Below, one piece after another: positions 9,777-19,700 of a stretch of 64,000 nt of DNA. The position numbers were made by a program, and so were the translations under genes. Source of the stretch: Sphingobacterium paludis (GTDB lineage: Bacteria; Bacteroidota; Bacteroidia; Sphingobacteriales; Sphingobacteriaceae); contig NZ_SNZV01000007.1 of the NCBI RefSeq assembly GCF_004364125.1, positions 248,001-312,000 of the forward strand, read 5' to 3'. Positions within the stretch are counted from its first letter, which is position 1. The number at the start of each line of letters is the position of its first letter. Under the pieces are notes generated by a model. It saw only the letters and a program-made list of their open reading frames with translations, was not told the DNA's origin and made no database searches.

Positions 9777-10568
9777 ATGCCCAACACAAACAAAATCAAA
9801 TACAGCATCTTGGTTGTTGACGACAACCAGGATATGATAGAATTTTTGGAAGACGCACTAAGCGATCGTTACCGAATTATCAAAGCACAAGACGGAGCAG
9901 AAGCCATTCGCTGTATGGATGATGGGCCGATAGATCTTATCGTGAGTGACGTTATGATGCCATTGGTTGACGGTTTTGAACTATGTAAATATGTTAGAGA
10001 ACAGGTGCAACTACAGCATACACCATTCATCATGCTCACCGCGAAAAATACATTGAAATCTAAAATCGAAGGTTTGGAACACGGAGCAGACGTGTACATG
10101 GAAAAACCTTTTATGCCCGACCTCCTTCTGGCTCATATCGATAGTTTATTGCGAAACCGACAGCATATCCGCTTTCATTATAACCATTCACCTGCGCATA
10201 CGCTACCACGCGATAGTGCAAGCGAACCCGGAGCGGAATTTTTAGACAAATTAAATCTTTTTATCACCGAGAACATCGCGTCAAGAACCTTGTCTGTAGA
10301 TTATTTGGCAAACTGTATGCATATGAGCCGACCGACACTCTTCCGTCGCATCAAATCCCTATCAAACCTTTCTCCAAACGAGCTCATCAATACAGCGCGC
10401 CTCCATAAGGCTGCTGAGCTCCTGCTCCAAAGCAGTTACAAAATATATGAAATATCCGTGATGTTGGGCTTTAGCTCATCCTCGCATTTTGTGCGCAATT
10501 TTGTACGCCAGTTCCACATCAGCCCGAAAGCCTACCGAAGGGGACAGCAGGCAAAAGAGCTTCAGTGA
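9777..10568 (+). CDS. Response regulator with REC receiver and AraC-type DNA-binding domain
   Basis: 263 residues from ATG 9777; the frame is open further upstream but that part crosses a hairpin and has no domain. The REC domain is at about 10-125, with acidic pocket ILVVDDNQD, phospho-acceptor Asp in IVSDVMMP (about 58) and conserved Lys in MEKPF. The AraC HTH is at about 160-258 (LSVDYLANCMHMSRPTLFRRI and the second helix set SSSSHFVRNFVRQF). It looks like the detached C-terminal half of a hybrid two-component regulator, which often controls PULs. Here the sensor part is absent from the window. Lying directly after the PUL operon, it probably regulates it, though the phospho-donor is unknown. 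Confidence 0.9.
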   Translation: MPNTNKIKYSILVVDDNQDMIEFLEDALSDRYRIIKAQDGAEAIRCMDDGPIDLIVSDVMMPLVDGFELCKYVREQVQLQHTPFIMLTAKNTLKSKIEGLEHGADVYMEKPFMPDLLLAHIDSLLRNRQHIRFHYNHSPAHTLPRDSASEPGAEFLDKLNLFITENIASRTLSVDYLANCMHMSRPTLFRRIKSLSNLSPNELINTARLHKAAELLLQSSYKIYEISVMLGFSSSSHFVRNFVRQFHISPKAYRRGQQAKELQ

Positions 10569-10750
10569 ACATAAAGCTTCTATGTCTGTTCGATCAGCCA
10601 TCGGGTTCGATGCCATAGCGAAAAAAATGAGCTTATTATCACGCGTTTACAACAATTAATTCAAAATATCATTATCTTAGCGTAGTTAGTTAAACGTTTT
10701 AGTATAAACCTGTAGTTATGCACTCAGCCTAACCGCACAATAAACCACCT

Positions 10751-11953
10751 ATGAGAAGAAGAACATTTCTACATGCCTTAAACCTAGGCATAGCATCTAC
10801 GACATTGTTCGGCAGCGATCTATTTGCTATGGAAAAAGACCGTGCCAACGATAAAGAATTGGCCTATCACCGAATTAAAGACATCCGATTTTCGAATGTG
10901 CAGCTACACTATCCGAGGTTAGTTGGAAAAAACGCGCGTTTAGATTTGCATGGGCACGGCCCCAAGATTGACATTTGCACCATACATACCGACAAAGGCG
11001 CGGTGGGATGGGCATCGCTTCGAGGATCGCGTAAAGAAGCAGAGATGCTCGCCAAGGAACTTATCGGAAAGTCAGTGGCCGATGTCTTTCAAACCAACAT
11101 CGGTCTTACGGTGGCCAAATTCATTCCCTTCGATATTGCTTTGCATGACTTGGCAGGCGTTATTCTGAATAAGCCGGTCTTTGCTTTGTTGGGTCGCGAA
11201 AAGCCTATTATTCACGATTGCTATAGCGGCATGTTGTATTTTGATGATCTGGAACCTCGAGAAAAACCGGCAGGTATAGACAAGATCGTAGAAGAGTGTA
11301 AACAAGATTATGATTTAGGGTATCGGCAGTTTAAGCTGAAGATCGGTCGCGGTCACCGTTGGATGCCATCCGATGAGGGGTTGAAACGAGATATTGATGT
11401 TACCAAGCAGGTTGCAGCCGCATTTCCAGACTGCAAAATCTTGGTAGATGGCAACAATGGCTTCACGGCAGATCGATTTATCCAATACCTGCAGGGTATT
11501 GCAGGCATTAATTTATTCTGGATTGAGGAACCCTTCCACGAGACAGAGGCTGACTATACAAAATTAAGAGCTTGGTTAAAGAAAGAAAATATACAAACCT
11601 TGTTGGCCGATGGCGAGGCAGACCCCGATCAACGACAACTTAAACAACTGATTGAGAAAAAACTTCTTGATGTACATCTAACAGATATTGAAGGCTTAGG
11701 CTTTACAAACTGGAGAAAGCTTATGCCAGAACTGAAACAAATGGGCGCCCAAGCCTCTCCCCACGCGTGGGGCTCACTCCTCAAAACCTATTATACCGCG
11801 CATTTATCGGGTGGGTTGGGCAATACCGCTACTATCGAAGGGGTAAGCAGTATGTCGGACGATGTCGATTTATCGGGCTACGTGCTACACGAAGGCAAAC
11901 TCACACCGCCTAGCGGCGCTGGCTTTGGTATGAAGCTTCTCAAAAAAGTATAA
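10751..11953 (+). CDS. Enolase-superfamily (mandelate racemase/muconate lactonising-type) enzyme, Tat-exported
   Basis: 400 residues. It begins with a twin-arginine leader (RRRTFLHALNLG), so it is probably exported folded. The capping domain occupies about 40-160 and the TIM-barrel the rest. Landmarks: FKLKIGRG (about 193, KxK catalytic lysines), metal ligands in VDGNNG (Asp about 233) and IEEPF (Glu about 259), a third acidic site in LADGEAD, and SPHAWGS (His about 337). Members dehydrate or racemise sugar acids, dipeptides or similar carboxylates; the substrate cannot be fixed here. It stands alone 180 bases after the regulator and may process a sugar acid released by the neighbouring PUL. 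Confidence 0.82.
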   Translation: MRRRTFLHALNLGIASTTLFGSDLFAMEKDRANDKELAYHRIKDIRFSNVQLHYPRLVGKNARLDLHGHGPKIDICTIHTDKGAVGWASLRGSRKEAEMLAKELIGKSVADVFQTNIGLTVAKFIPFDIALHDLAGVILNKPVFALLGREKPIIHDCYSGMLYFDDLEPREKPAGIDKIVEECKQDYDLGYRQFKLKIGRGHRWMPSDEGLKRDIDVTKQVAAAFPDCKILVDGNNGFTADRFIQYLQGIAGINLFWIEEPFHETEADYTKLRAWLKKENIQTLLADGEADPDQRQLKQLIEKKLLDVHLTDIEGLGFTNWRKLMPELKQMGAQASPHAWGSLLKTYYTAHLSGGLGNTATIEGVSSMSDDVDLSGYVLHEGKLTPPSGAGFGMKLLKKV

Positions 11954-12069
11954 GGGAAAAATATGATCTGAACGTATTGCGGAAGTTTCCGTGGCCAGCG
12001 AAATAGCCGCAATACCTCATATTTACGTACACTATTACTAGCTTAGTAACGATCGAATAGAATACGGCC

Positions 12070-12717
12070 ATGATGAACTTTAAAAAAATTTTACCTCGTA
12101 TCGGCATGTGTTTGGTATGGTTTGCCCTCATCACGCAGTTTATACTCATGCTGCTGAATCGCGAAGTGTCAGTTTTCGAATTAATTATCCGGTTTTTCAG
12201 CTATTTTACGATTACAACAAATCTTTTGGTAGCGCTCTATTTTACCAACCTAGTCTGGCCCGAAAATGGCTTTTGGCGAGATCGCTTACGCAGTGGCAGC
12301 GCGGCGACCGCAATCACCACCTGCATACTTATAGTCGGTATAGTTTACCAAACACTATTAAAAGACCTGTGGCGACCTACCGGTTTACAGCGCGTAGCTG
12401 ACCAACTTTTGCACGGTATTATACCACTATTTATGCTCGGCTATTGGTTAGTGATTGTAAAAAGCCAAAATATCGGACTGAAATCGGTTTACAGCTGGTT
12501 ACTGTATCCAATAGGGTACTTGGCATTTGCATTAGGTCGTGGTTATTTATCCGGCTTCTACCCCTATCCGTTCCTGGAGATTAAGAAAATTGGCTTCACA
12601 CAAACAGCAATAAACATTGGGCTGATAGCACTTGGCACCATCATGATGCTTACCCTTCTTACTGCTATCGGTAGAGGAATACAAAAGCTGAAGGGGCCAG
12701 CAACTCGTCATCAGTGA
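12070..12717 (+). CDS. Pr6Pr family integral membrane protein
   Basis: 215 residues with about six hydrophobic segments (near 10-30, 38-60, 73-95, 112-130, 140-158, 178-200). The sequence resembles Pr6Pr (FAR-17a/AIG1-like) membrane proteins, with polar signatures such as FSYFTITTNL in the second helix and LLYPIGYLAFALGRG near the fifth. No biochemical role is established for bacterial members. It is transcribed alone, 116 bases after the enolase-type gene. ATG 12070 and ATG 12073 are equally possible starts. Confidence 0.8.
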   Translation: MMNFKKILPRIGMCLVWFALITQFILMLLNREVSVFELIIRFFSYFTITTNLLVALYFTNLVWPENGFWRDRLRSGSAATAITTCILIVGIVYQTLLKDLWRPTGLQRVADQLLHGIIPLFMLGYWLVIVKSQNIGLKSVYSWLLYPIGYLAFALGRGYLSGFYPYPFLEIKKIGFTQTAINIGLIALGTIMMLTLLTAIGRGIQKLKGPATRHQ

Positions 12718-12742
12718 ATGACCTTGATTCATTGCATGGCCG

Positions 12743-12774
12743 TTTGAACGTTTACAATAAAACTAGTACCTTTG
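12743..12774 (+). promoter_or_regulatory. Promoter of the copper operon (TTTG-N20-TAnnTTTG)
   Basis: TTTG at 12743-12746 and TACCTTTG at 12767-12774 are 20 bases apart, matching the Bacteroidota housekeeping -33/-7 pattern. The -7 box ends only 10 bases before ATG 12785. Transcription therefore starts almost at the start codon, or translation starts at a later in-frame ATG (12809 or 12821). Confidence 0.65.
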
Positions 12775-12784
12775 TTTTATTACG

Positions 12785-13156
12785 ATGTTGCAACGGTTTA
12801 TATACATAATGGTTTTTGTGATGGGCTTATTCTTACAGCCGCTCTCCTCCTTCGCTTGCGAAGAGGAAAACCCACATGCGCCGATGTCTTGTTGCGATAA
12901 AGATCAAGAAGTAGATCGCAAATCGGAGCAAGGCTGCTGTACAAACCAGCCAGAAAACTCGGAAGCCGATAAACACAAGTGCGCAAGCGACGCCTCGTGC
13001 CATTGCCCAATCGTTAAAACGCCAATCTATTTCGTGTCTATCGCACAGGTTGAAAACCAACACGAATTCGGTATGCATCATAGCTACCCGCGTGTGCACA
13101 CAGCCAGTCCAAAATCTGGATTTGCAGCGACTTGGTTACTTCCTAAAATAGCTTAA
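12785..13156 (+). CDS. Small secreted Cys/His-rich protein, probably copper-related
   Basis: 123 residues with a signal peptide (about 1-24, ending SSFAC) and a strikingly Cys-rich mature part: MSCCDK, GCCTNQ, KCAS and SCHCP. The C-terminal part is His-containing. No enzyme family is recognised. It resembles the short cysteine-rich secreted proteins of Bacteroidota that precede metal-handling genes, and it is followed on the same strand by an HMA-DUF3347 protein and a multicopper oxidase, so periplasmic copper binding is a reasonable inference. In-frame ATGs at 12809 and 12821 would shorten the leader and fit the promoter position better. Confidence 0.7.
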   Translation: MLQRFIYIMVFVMGLFLQPLSSFACEEENPHAPMSCCDKDQEVDRKSEQGCCTNQPENSEADKHKCASDASCHCPIVKTPIYFVSIAQVENQHEFGMHHSYPRVHTASPKSGFAATWLLPKIA

Positions 13157-13260
13157 ATTTTCGTCGCCTAGCCATAGGTATGTCTTGTTGTATCATTAAA
13201 AATGTATGCGACAGATACAAACACACGATTATTTTTTACATTTTTATTCCATATAATATC

Positions 13261-14127
13261 ATGAAATTATCCCCATATACAGTAGTAATGGCGTTAACGC
13301 TATTAGCACATACAACCTTCGCACAAATTAAAAACAGCAAGCTCGCTACCGTAGACATTAACGGCAATTGCGGCATGTGCAAATCCAACATCGAAAAAGC
13401 AGGCAATAAAGATAACGAAGCTACCGTCGTTTGGAATAGTAAAACTGGTCAAGCATCGATCACTTACGACGCGACAAAGACCGATGAAGATGCAATCTTA
13501 AAACGAATTGCATTATCCGGCTACGACAACGAGCGTTATCTAGCACCTGATGAAGCATACAGCGCGCTCCACAGTTGCTGCCAGTACGAACGTACACAAA
13601 AGTCGGATGACACTGCAGTAGCTCCAGCAGAACATGTGCATGGTGCAAGCAATACTGCCGCCAAACCCACAGATGCGGAACCTGCTCAAGTCAGCGCAGC
13701 CACTGCCCTAGACAAGCTGATGCTACCCTACGTCAAGCTCAAAAATGCATTGGTAGATGCAAACACGCAACAGGCTGCCCTAGCTGCCAAGGAACTTGAC
13801 GACAATCTACGCGTGTTCGATAGCCAAGCGTTACCGGCCGAGCAACTTACGGTATGGACGAAAGAAGGTAAGAACCTAACCCAAGCCGTTGCAACTTTAC
13901 GAGCGGCGCAGTCCATTGATCTGCAAAGGCAACAGTTTTCGAAACTATCCCATGTACTTTACAAATTTGTCAAAGCAGGCAAAAAATCCGGTACAATTTA
14001 TTACCAGTTTTGCCCGATGTATAACGATGGTAAGGGTGCTCACTGGCTGAGCGAGAAGAGCGCAGTGGAAAACCCGTACTATGGCTCAGAAATGCTTAGT
14101 TGTGGAAAAACAGTAGAAACGTTGTAA
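13261..14127 (+). CDS. HMA-like domain plus DUF3347 periplasmic copper protein
   Basis: 288 residues from ATG 13261, which opens a clean signal peptide ending TTFAQ; an upstream start adds a Cys-containing but non-signal stretch. A heavy-metal-associated fold is at about 25-90, with metal motif GNCGMCKSNIEKA. A linker contains a second Cys pair (HSCCQYE) and a His. A DUF3347 domain (about 145-285, helices DKLMLPYVKLKNALVDA) ends with the family Cys and Met motifs (FCPMYNDGKGAHWLSE, NPYYGSEMLSCG). DUF3347 proteins accompany CusA/CopA-type copper systems and probably bind periplasmic Cu(I). The next gene starts 8 bases after the stop. Confidence 0.88.
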   Translation: MKLSPYTVVMALTLLAHTTFAQIKNSKLATVDINGNCGMCKSNIEKAGNKDNEATVVWNSKTGQASITYDATKTDEDAILKRIALSGYDNERYLAPDEAYSALHSCCQYERTQKSDDTAVAPAEHVHGASNTAAKPTDAEPAQVSAATALDKLMLPYVKLKNALVDANTQQAALAAKELDDNLRVFDSQALPAEQLTVWTKEGKNLTQAVATLRAAQSIDLQRQQFSKLSHVLYKFVKAGKKSGTIYYQFCPMYNDGKGAHWLSEKSAVENPYYGSEMLSCGKTVETL

Positions 14128-14135
14128 GGTAGCAT

Positions 14136-16406
14136 ATGTGGACTCTAACAAGCGCAGCAAAATGGCTGCCGCTCCTATTTTTTTGTTTAGGTGTGAACGC
14201 CTATGCCCAGCAAACCGTTCGCTACGACCTTTATGTCAAGGATACACTTGTCAATTTCGCGGGAAAGGAAAAGCGGGCCATCGCAGTTAACGGACAGCTG
14301 CCTATGCCTACGCTCAGCTTTACCGAGGGAGATACGGCGGAGATCATCGTACACAATATGCTTAAGGAGCATACATCCTTACACTGGCACGGGGTATGGC
14401 TACCCAATAAGGAAGATGGGGTACCTCACTTGACACAGCAACCCATAGCTCCTGGCACGACACACACCTACCGGTTTCCAATCATACAAAACGGCACCTA
14501 CTGGTATCACAGCCATTCGGGACTACAAGAGCAGATCGGCATGTATGGCTCTATGCTGTTTAAGAAAAGGCAGGATGACCCTACTTTCAGAAAGGGTATT
14601 GACGATCTACCCAGTGTTTCGGTTGTGTTGAGCGAGTGGACCAACATGAATCCGCACACGGTAGACCGTCTGTTGCATACAGGCAACGATTGGTTTAGTA
14701 TCAAAAAAAACACCGTACAAAGCTACGCGGAAGCGATTGCTGCAAAACGGTTCAAAACCAAGCTTACAAACGAATGGAAACGGATGGAGGCGATGGATGT
14801 AAGCGATGTTTTTTATGAGCAATTTCTGATAAATGGCAAAGCCGAGCAGCAACTTTCCCAGTTTAAGCGAAGAGATAAGGTTCGATTACGGATCGCAAAC
14901 GGCGGTGCGTCTAGCTATTTTTGGCTGACATACGCCGGCGGAAAAATGATGGTGGTCGCCACCGATGGTAATGATGTAGAGCCCGTTGAGGTTGACAGGC
15001 TTATTATCGGCGGATCGGAGAGTTACGACATTGTGGTGGAAGTGCCTGCGGCAAATACTTCCTATGAGTTGTTGGCCACCGCGGAAGACAGAACAGGGTC
15101 TGCCTCGCTGTTTATTGGGGAAGGTATCAAGCAGCTCACTAATCGGTTGCATCGATTGCAATACTTCGAAGGTATGCAGATGATGAATGACATGATGAAA
15201 ATGAATGGCGATATGAATGATATGGGCATGGATATGAGCTTGCAAAAAATGGATATGAATGCCGTGATGTATCCAGAGCGGCTGAAGTCGGCTCCGCAAC
15301 CGTCTTCAGCAGATACCAAGAATACCCACAGCGACCATGCAGAGGCCGACTCACAACATGACCACCATCAACACACGCAGCAAACCAACAGCGGGAAGGT
15401 TACTTTAAACTACAATATGCTGCGCGCTCCGCAGCCCACCCTTTTAGATAGCCTAGCACAGATTAAGACCCTGCGTTTTGAGCTTACCGGAAACATGAAT
15501 CGCTATGTATGGAGCATGGATAACCGTGTCTTATCCGAGTCAGATAAAATCCCCGTCAAGCAAGGTGAAATTCTGCGCATCACGCTGTACAACAATTCCA
15601 TGATGCGGCACCCCATGCATTTGCATGGCTTTGATTTCCGAGTGTTGAACGAAAACGGTGACTACTCCCCAATGAAGAATGTACTCGACATTATGCCCAT
15701 GGAGACGAATGTTATCGAGTTTGCCGCAGATCGAGATGGCGAATGGTTTTTCCATTGCCACATTCTCTACCATATGATGGCAGGGATGAATCGCGTTTTT
15801 AAAGTCGGTGAGTATAAAAACCCACTGCTTCCGAATCCGGAAAAGGCCTACAGGGCCCTGCAGAAAGAAAGTAACATGTGGCACTTTATGGCCGATAACG
15901 ACTTCGCCACGAATGGAAATGATGGCTCGGCTATGCTGCAGAACGCACGCTGGAGTGTCGGAACAGAGTGGCGACTCGGCTACAACGATATGCATGGCTA
16001 TGAAGTCGAGACCCATGTAGGCCGCTATTTCGGCAAGATGCAATGGCTAATGCCTTTCGTGGGGTTTGACTGGCGATATAGAAGGCTTGGCATGGACGAG
16101 CACGAGACCAATATCTTCGGACAAACAAACAAAAAAGACGATCGCGGGGCTTTTAGTCTCGGGGTGATGTATACGCTGCCGATGCTCGTCAACCTACAAG
16201 CCGAAGTTTACCATGATGGGATCGTCCGTTTAGCGCTGATGCGTGAAGATATCCCTATTTCCAGAAGGCTACGTGCCGGTTTTATGGTTAATACCGACCG
16301 GGAATATATGGTGGACCTACGATACATTCTCCATAAAAACATGGGCATACGTTCCCATTACGATAGTGATATGGGATTTGGTGTTGGTTTGGCAATTAAT
16401 TATTAA
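14136..16406 (+). CDS. CopA-like multicopper oxidase with Met/His-rich insert and C-terminal barrel-like domain
   Basis: 756-residue exported oxidase (signal peptide ending NAYAQ), expected to oxidise periplasmic Cu(I) to Cu(II). All four copper-site motifs are present: HWHG (about 84), HSHSG (about 126), HPMHLHGF (about 492) and HCHILYHMMAGM (about 540, with the type-1 Cys-His). Between the cupredoxin domains lies a Met-rich segment (about 343-376, many M and D) and a His-rich one (about 398-416), typical of copper-resistance oxidases. The last about 180 residues, with alternating aromatic beta-strands (WRLGYNDMHGYEVE, VGFDWRYRR), resemble CopB-type outer-membrane domains rather than a cupredoxin. 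It is the third gene of the copper operon. Confidence 0.92.
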   Translation: MWTLTSAAKWLPLLFFCLGVNAYAQQTVRYDLYVKDTLVNFAGKEKRAIAVNGQLPMPTLSFTEGDTAEIIVHNMLKEHTSLHWHGVWLPNKEDGVPHLTQQPIAPGTTHTYRFPIIQNGTYWYHSHSGLQEQIGMYGSMLFKKRQDDPTFRKGIDDLPSVSVVLSEWTNMNPHTVDRLLHTGNDWFSIKKNTVQSYAEAIAAKRFKTKLTNEWKRMEAMDVSDVFYEQFLINGKAEQQLSQFKRRDKVRLRIANGGASSYFWLTYAGGKMMVVATDGNDVEPVEVDRLIIGGSESYDIVVEVPAANTSYELLATAEDRTGSASLFIGEGIKQLTNRLHRLQYFEGMQMMNDMMKMNGDMNDMGMDMSLQKMDMNAVMYPERLKSAPQPSSADTKNTHSDHAEADSQHDHHQHTQQTNSGKVTLNYNMLRAPQPTLLDSLAQIKTLRFELTGNMNRYVWSMDNRVLSESDKIPVKQGEILRITLYNNSMMRHPMHLHGFDFRVLNENGDYSPMKNVLDIMPMETNVIEFAADRDGEWFFHCHILYHMMAGMNRVFKVGEYKNPLLPNPEKAYRALQKESNMWHFMADNDFATNGNDGSAMLQNARWSVGTEWRLGYNDMHGYEVETHVGRYFGKMQWLMPFVGFDWRYRRLGMDEHETNIFGQTNKKDDRGAFSLGVMYTLPMLVNLQAEVYHDGIVRLALMREDIPISRRLRAGFMVNTDREYMVDLRYILHKNMGIRSHYDSDMGFGVGLAINY

Positions 16407-16450
16407 ATAGTTAACGATAAGAGAAAAGGCTTGTTTTTTCGGTTTGTCCA

Positions 16451-16609
16451 AAGCACATACCTTCCGTCCTTGCCAGGACAGGGCTTTCCTTTTTTTTCTA
16501 AAAAAAGGAAACAAAAAAATCGTCGCTGAATTTTTGTTGCATCCTGTGGGATATTGCGAAGGCAAGTAACTACAGACGCAACAAAACTGATGCGACATTT
16601 CGTTCAATA
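16451..16609. repeat. Dispersed repeat, copy A (inverted relative to 35.7 kb)
   Basis: This stretch matches 35687-35838 in reverse complement with only scattered differences. The shared core holds CAGGACAGGGC, a TTTCCT/AGGAAA hairpin around TTTTTTCTAAAAAA, ATCGTCGCTGAATTTTTGTT and GCGAAGGCAAGTAAC. The right end (16558-16570) is the 13-base GAAGGCAAGTAAC that forms a perfect terminal inverted repeat in copy B; the left end here has decayed. No protein-coding potential is visible. It behaves like a small non-autonomous dispersed element in a convergent intergenic region. Confidence 0.75.
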
Positions 16610-16647
16610 ATGGGAAGAAGCGATAAGGCATGGGGAACCTAAACTTC

Positions 16648-16690
16648 TCGCATTACTCAATACGCTATACGCATTATGCACTACTCTTTA
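16648..16690. repeat. Second repeat module next to copy A
   Basis: The segment around AATACGCTATACGCAT and CACTACTC is the reverse complement of a module found twice in the 35.5-35.6 kb array (AGTAGTGCGTATAGCGTATT). It lies at the same side of, and a similar distance from, the dispersed repeat in both loci, so the two modules form one composite repeat. Confidence 0.65.
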
Positions 16691-16693
16691 CGC

Positions 16694-16726
16694 AAAAGAG
16701 CGAGGAACAACCGTCCTCGCTCTTTT
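16694..16726. terminator. Bidirectional intrinsic terminator between convergent genes
   Basis: AAAAGAGCGAGGA pairs perfectly with TCCTCGCTCTTTT across a 7-base loop, giving U-runs on both strands. It separates the multicopper oxidase gene (+) from the DUF1080 gene (-). Confidence 0.85.
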
Positions 16727-16750
16727 TAGGTGCAAAACCGTTAATCCGTA

Positions 16751-19700
16751 TTACAAGCGTTGTATACGGATGTTACGTAAAAATACCTCCGAGCCGTGGC
16801 CTAAAAATCCAATATGACCCTTCGTATTTTTTAGTCCGGGATGATTTTTTCCATCCAGTGTTCCGTTTTTAGACGCTTCGGCAAGATCACCATCTAAAAT
16901 TATCACGCCGTTTAAGGTCACTTTGATTTTATTTCCTTGCACCCGGATCTCTTGACTATTCCACTCGCCTATAGGTTTCATTGCCGTACGCTTGGCCGGT
17001 ATAATTCCATAAGCAGATCCATGATACTGGTAAGTTTTCAAATTTTTATAAACATCTGCGTCGTTGTCCAAAATCTGAATTTCCGTCCCTACATAAGCGG
17101 CATCACCCTCTATCGGTGTGCGAATACCGACACCGTTATTTGCACCCGGCGTTAGCTTGAAGTCAAAACGGTATACGAAATCAGCAAATTCCTCTTTGGT
17201 ATACAGATTTTTCCCAAACTTTGCATCCGGGTTAGCTCGGATAAATCCTTCCGGATTAATTTCATAGGCCGAAGTTTCCGTCCATTTATCCAAATTGTTA
17301 CCATCGAACAGCATTTCAAAGCCCTCTTTCTTTTCGGCGTCTGATAAGCTGTACACCTCTTTTCGCGGCAACTCTTTGAGATAGATATCACGGTACCAAA
17401 CCTGCGATCCGTGCGCCTGTAGCTCGATCTGCTCTATCGGGAAAATAGGCTGACTGCGGTCCCAGTAATTTTCCAACGTGACATTGTCGACCACTAGTTC
17501 GCCGTTTAGCCATACCGAAACCTTCTCACCCTGCATACGAATCTTAAACGTGTTCCATTCGCCTAAGGCGTTGTCAGCTACTTTCGAAGGGTCTTTCGGA
17601 TTTTTTGCGTTATTGTAAAGACCACCCGAGCCTACTTGTGCACCTACGTCAGTGCGCGAGATATCCCAGATCTGCACCTGCGGCGTTCCGCGTAGATATA
17701 TACCTGCATCGGGCTCTTTTCCATTTGGATCCAATTTCCAGTCTACCAACATCTCAAAATCGCCGTATTGCTTGACCGTGGCGATATTGTCGCCATGACC
17801 GCTAAATACCAAGTCTCCGTTGACAGCCTTCCAACTTTCGCGCATCTGTTTATCAGCCGCAGCCTGGCGTTCAGCCAGCACTTTGGCCGACATTTTAGAT
17901 CGTTTAATGGGATCATCGACCAAACCTTTCCATCCCGTTAAATCCTTTCCGTTAAATAAAGAAACAAAGCCTTCACCTTTTGGCATTTCAGCTAAGTGTC
18001 TTACAATAGCCTCCCGCAGATACGAGCTTTCACTTCCAGAAAGGTTAGCCATGGCTTTCTCGAGAATATTACGCACATCCGCCCCCACGAAATCAGGGTT
18101 GTCCATAGCAATGTTCATCGCGGTATTGGTTGCCGCCGCTTTCAATTCTGCATCATCCAAAAATTGCGACGCAAATATCATCGCTTGGTAGGTTTCTGTT
18201 GCCTGAAGACTCGCTAACACTTGCCTTTTTTGTGCAGCGTTTTGCGCCCAGGCGAAAGCATCTTTCAAATACAGCGTCTTTTGTGCTGCCGTATGATCGC
18301 TTGCATTGATCTGCTTTACTAGACCACCGAATAGCGTAGCGAAATGATCAGCTTTTTCAGTTCGACTCAGCGCGATGAGTGTCGGAAGGACCTCGGGGTT
18401 AGACCATGCTGCAAGAGACTGTAGCGCCTGTGCCTTCAACCCTTCATTCGGCAGGTAATTTTGTACGGCACGCATGGCTTCCGCACCGCCCACCCCAGCA
18501 AAAACTGGAAAATAGTTAGCCGCAGACGGAGCAGACGAACGTGATATGTTGGCCGCCAACCGTTGTATTTTGGCCTCCTTATCTGGGCTAGCATGCAATA
18601 CCATCACCAAAGCCTGTTGCACATAGGCAGCATCCGCCGCCGGAGTAGCAGAAAGCAGTTGTACAAGCGCCTCAAAATCGTCAGGCTGTGCGACGGTTGG
18701 CAAGGCCTTTAGCGCAGCCTGTTTAACCGGCGCATCCGCCGATGCTACCAGTGGCAACACCGCTTTCGATGCCGATGCATCGGTACGCTTAGACAAGATG
18801 TCCAAAAGCACGAATTGCGTTTTTGTATCCGCAGATGGGAGCGCCTTGGTAATCAATGGAACAGTTTGCGGATCTTTGCTTGATAACAATAGCGCCGTAA
18901 TAGCTTCCACAGTAGCCTCATCAGCAGTTTTAATTTCGCCGATCAGCATTCCTGCGTTTTCCGTTCCGCCCAGCGATGATAGGGCATTTAGTGCCGCGAT
19001 TTTGGCGTGTGTATCCTGTATTATCGGTAAACGATTTTGTAATGCCGCTATGCTGGCTTTATCGCCAGTTTCAGCTAAATACCGAAATATGCTTTCCTGA
19101 ACATCCGGCGAGGCACTTTTCAATGCTGCCACTAGCTTCTTGCTTTCCGCTGCAGAAGGCTTTTCACTTAGCAAAGACAACGCTGTACTGCGGTACAACG
19201 CATTATCAGAAAGGGCAGCTTTGAGCAATTGCTTTCTAGCTTTGGTAGGATTGATTTCCACCAGAAGTCCCAAGGCACCGGCCTGCAACGTTGCCGATCC
19301 TTGCGCCGCGGCACCTTTCATGACGGTGTTCGCGACAGAAAGAGCCAGTCGCTGGTTGCCTTCGCGCAGCAAATTGTGCGCGTAATCCAAGGTCAGGCCA
19401 CCGATGTTCGTTTTGTCAAAACTGTAGTTTACCGCTTTTAGCTTATTGAGTAACACTGGCGCGGATTTGGGATCCGCTATTTTACTTAATGCCGTGTATA
19501 CGCCGCGTTGAAAATTTTCATCATCATATTGTTTCAACGTCGCCGTGATGGCGGCTTCATCATTTTTGGATCGAAGATCACCTAAGGCAGAGACAATCGC
19601 TTTCGCTATCTTTTCCGATGACGCGTCTTGAAGTGCCGATGATAGCGCGTTGATCGCTTCAGGTGTGCGCACGCCATTTAAAGCTAATGCGGCCTTATCA

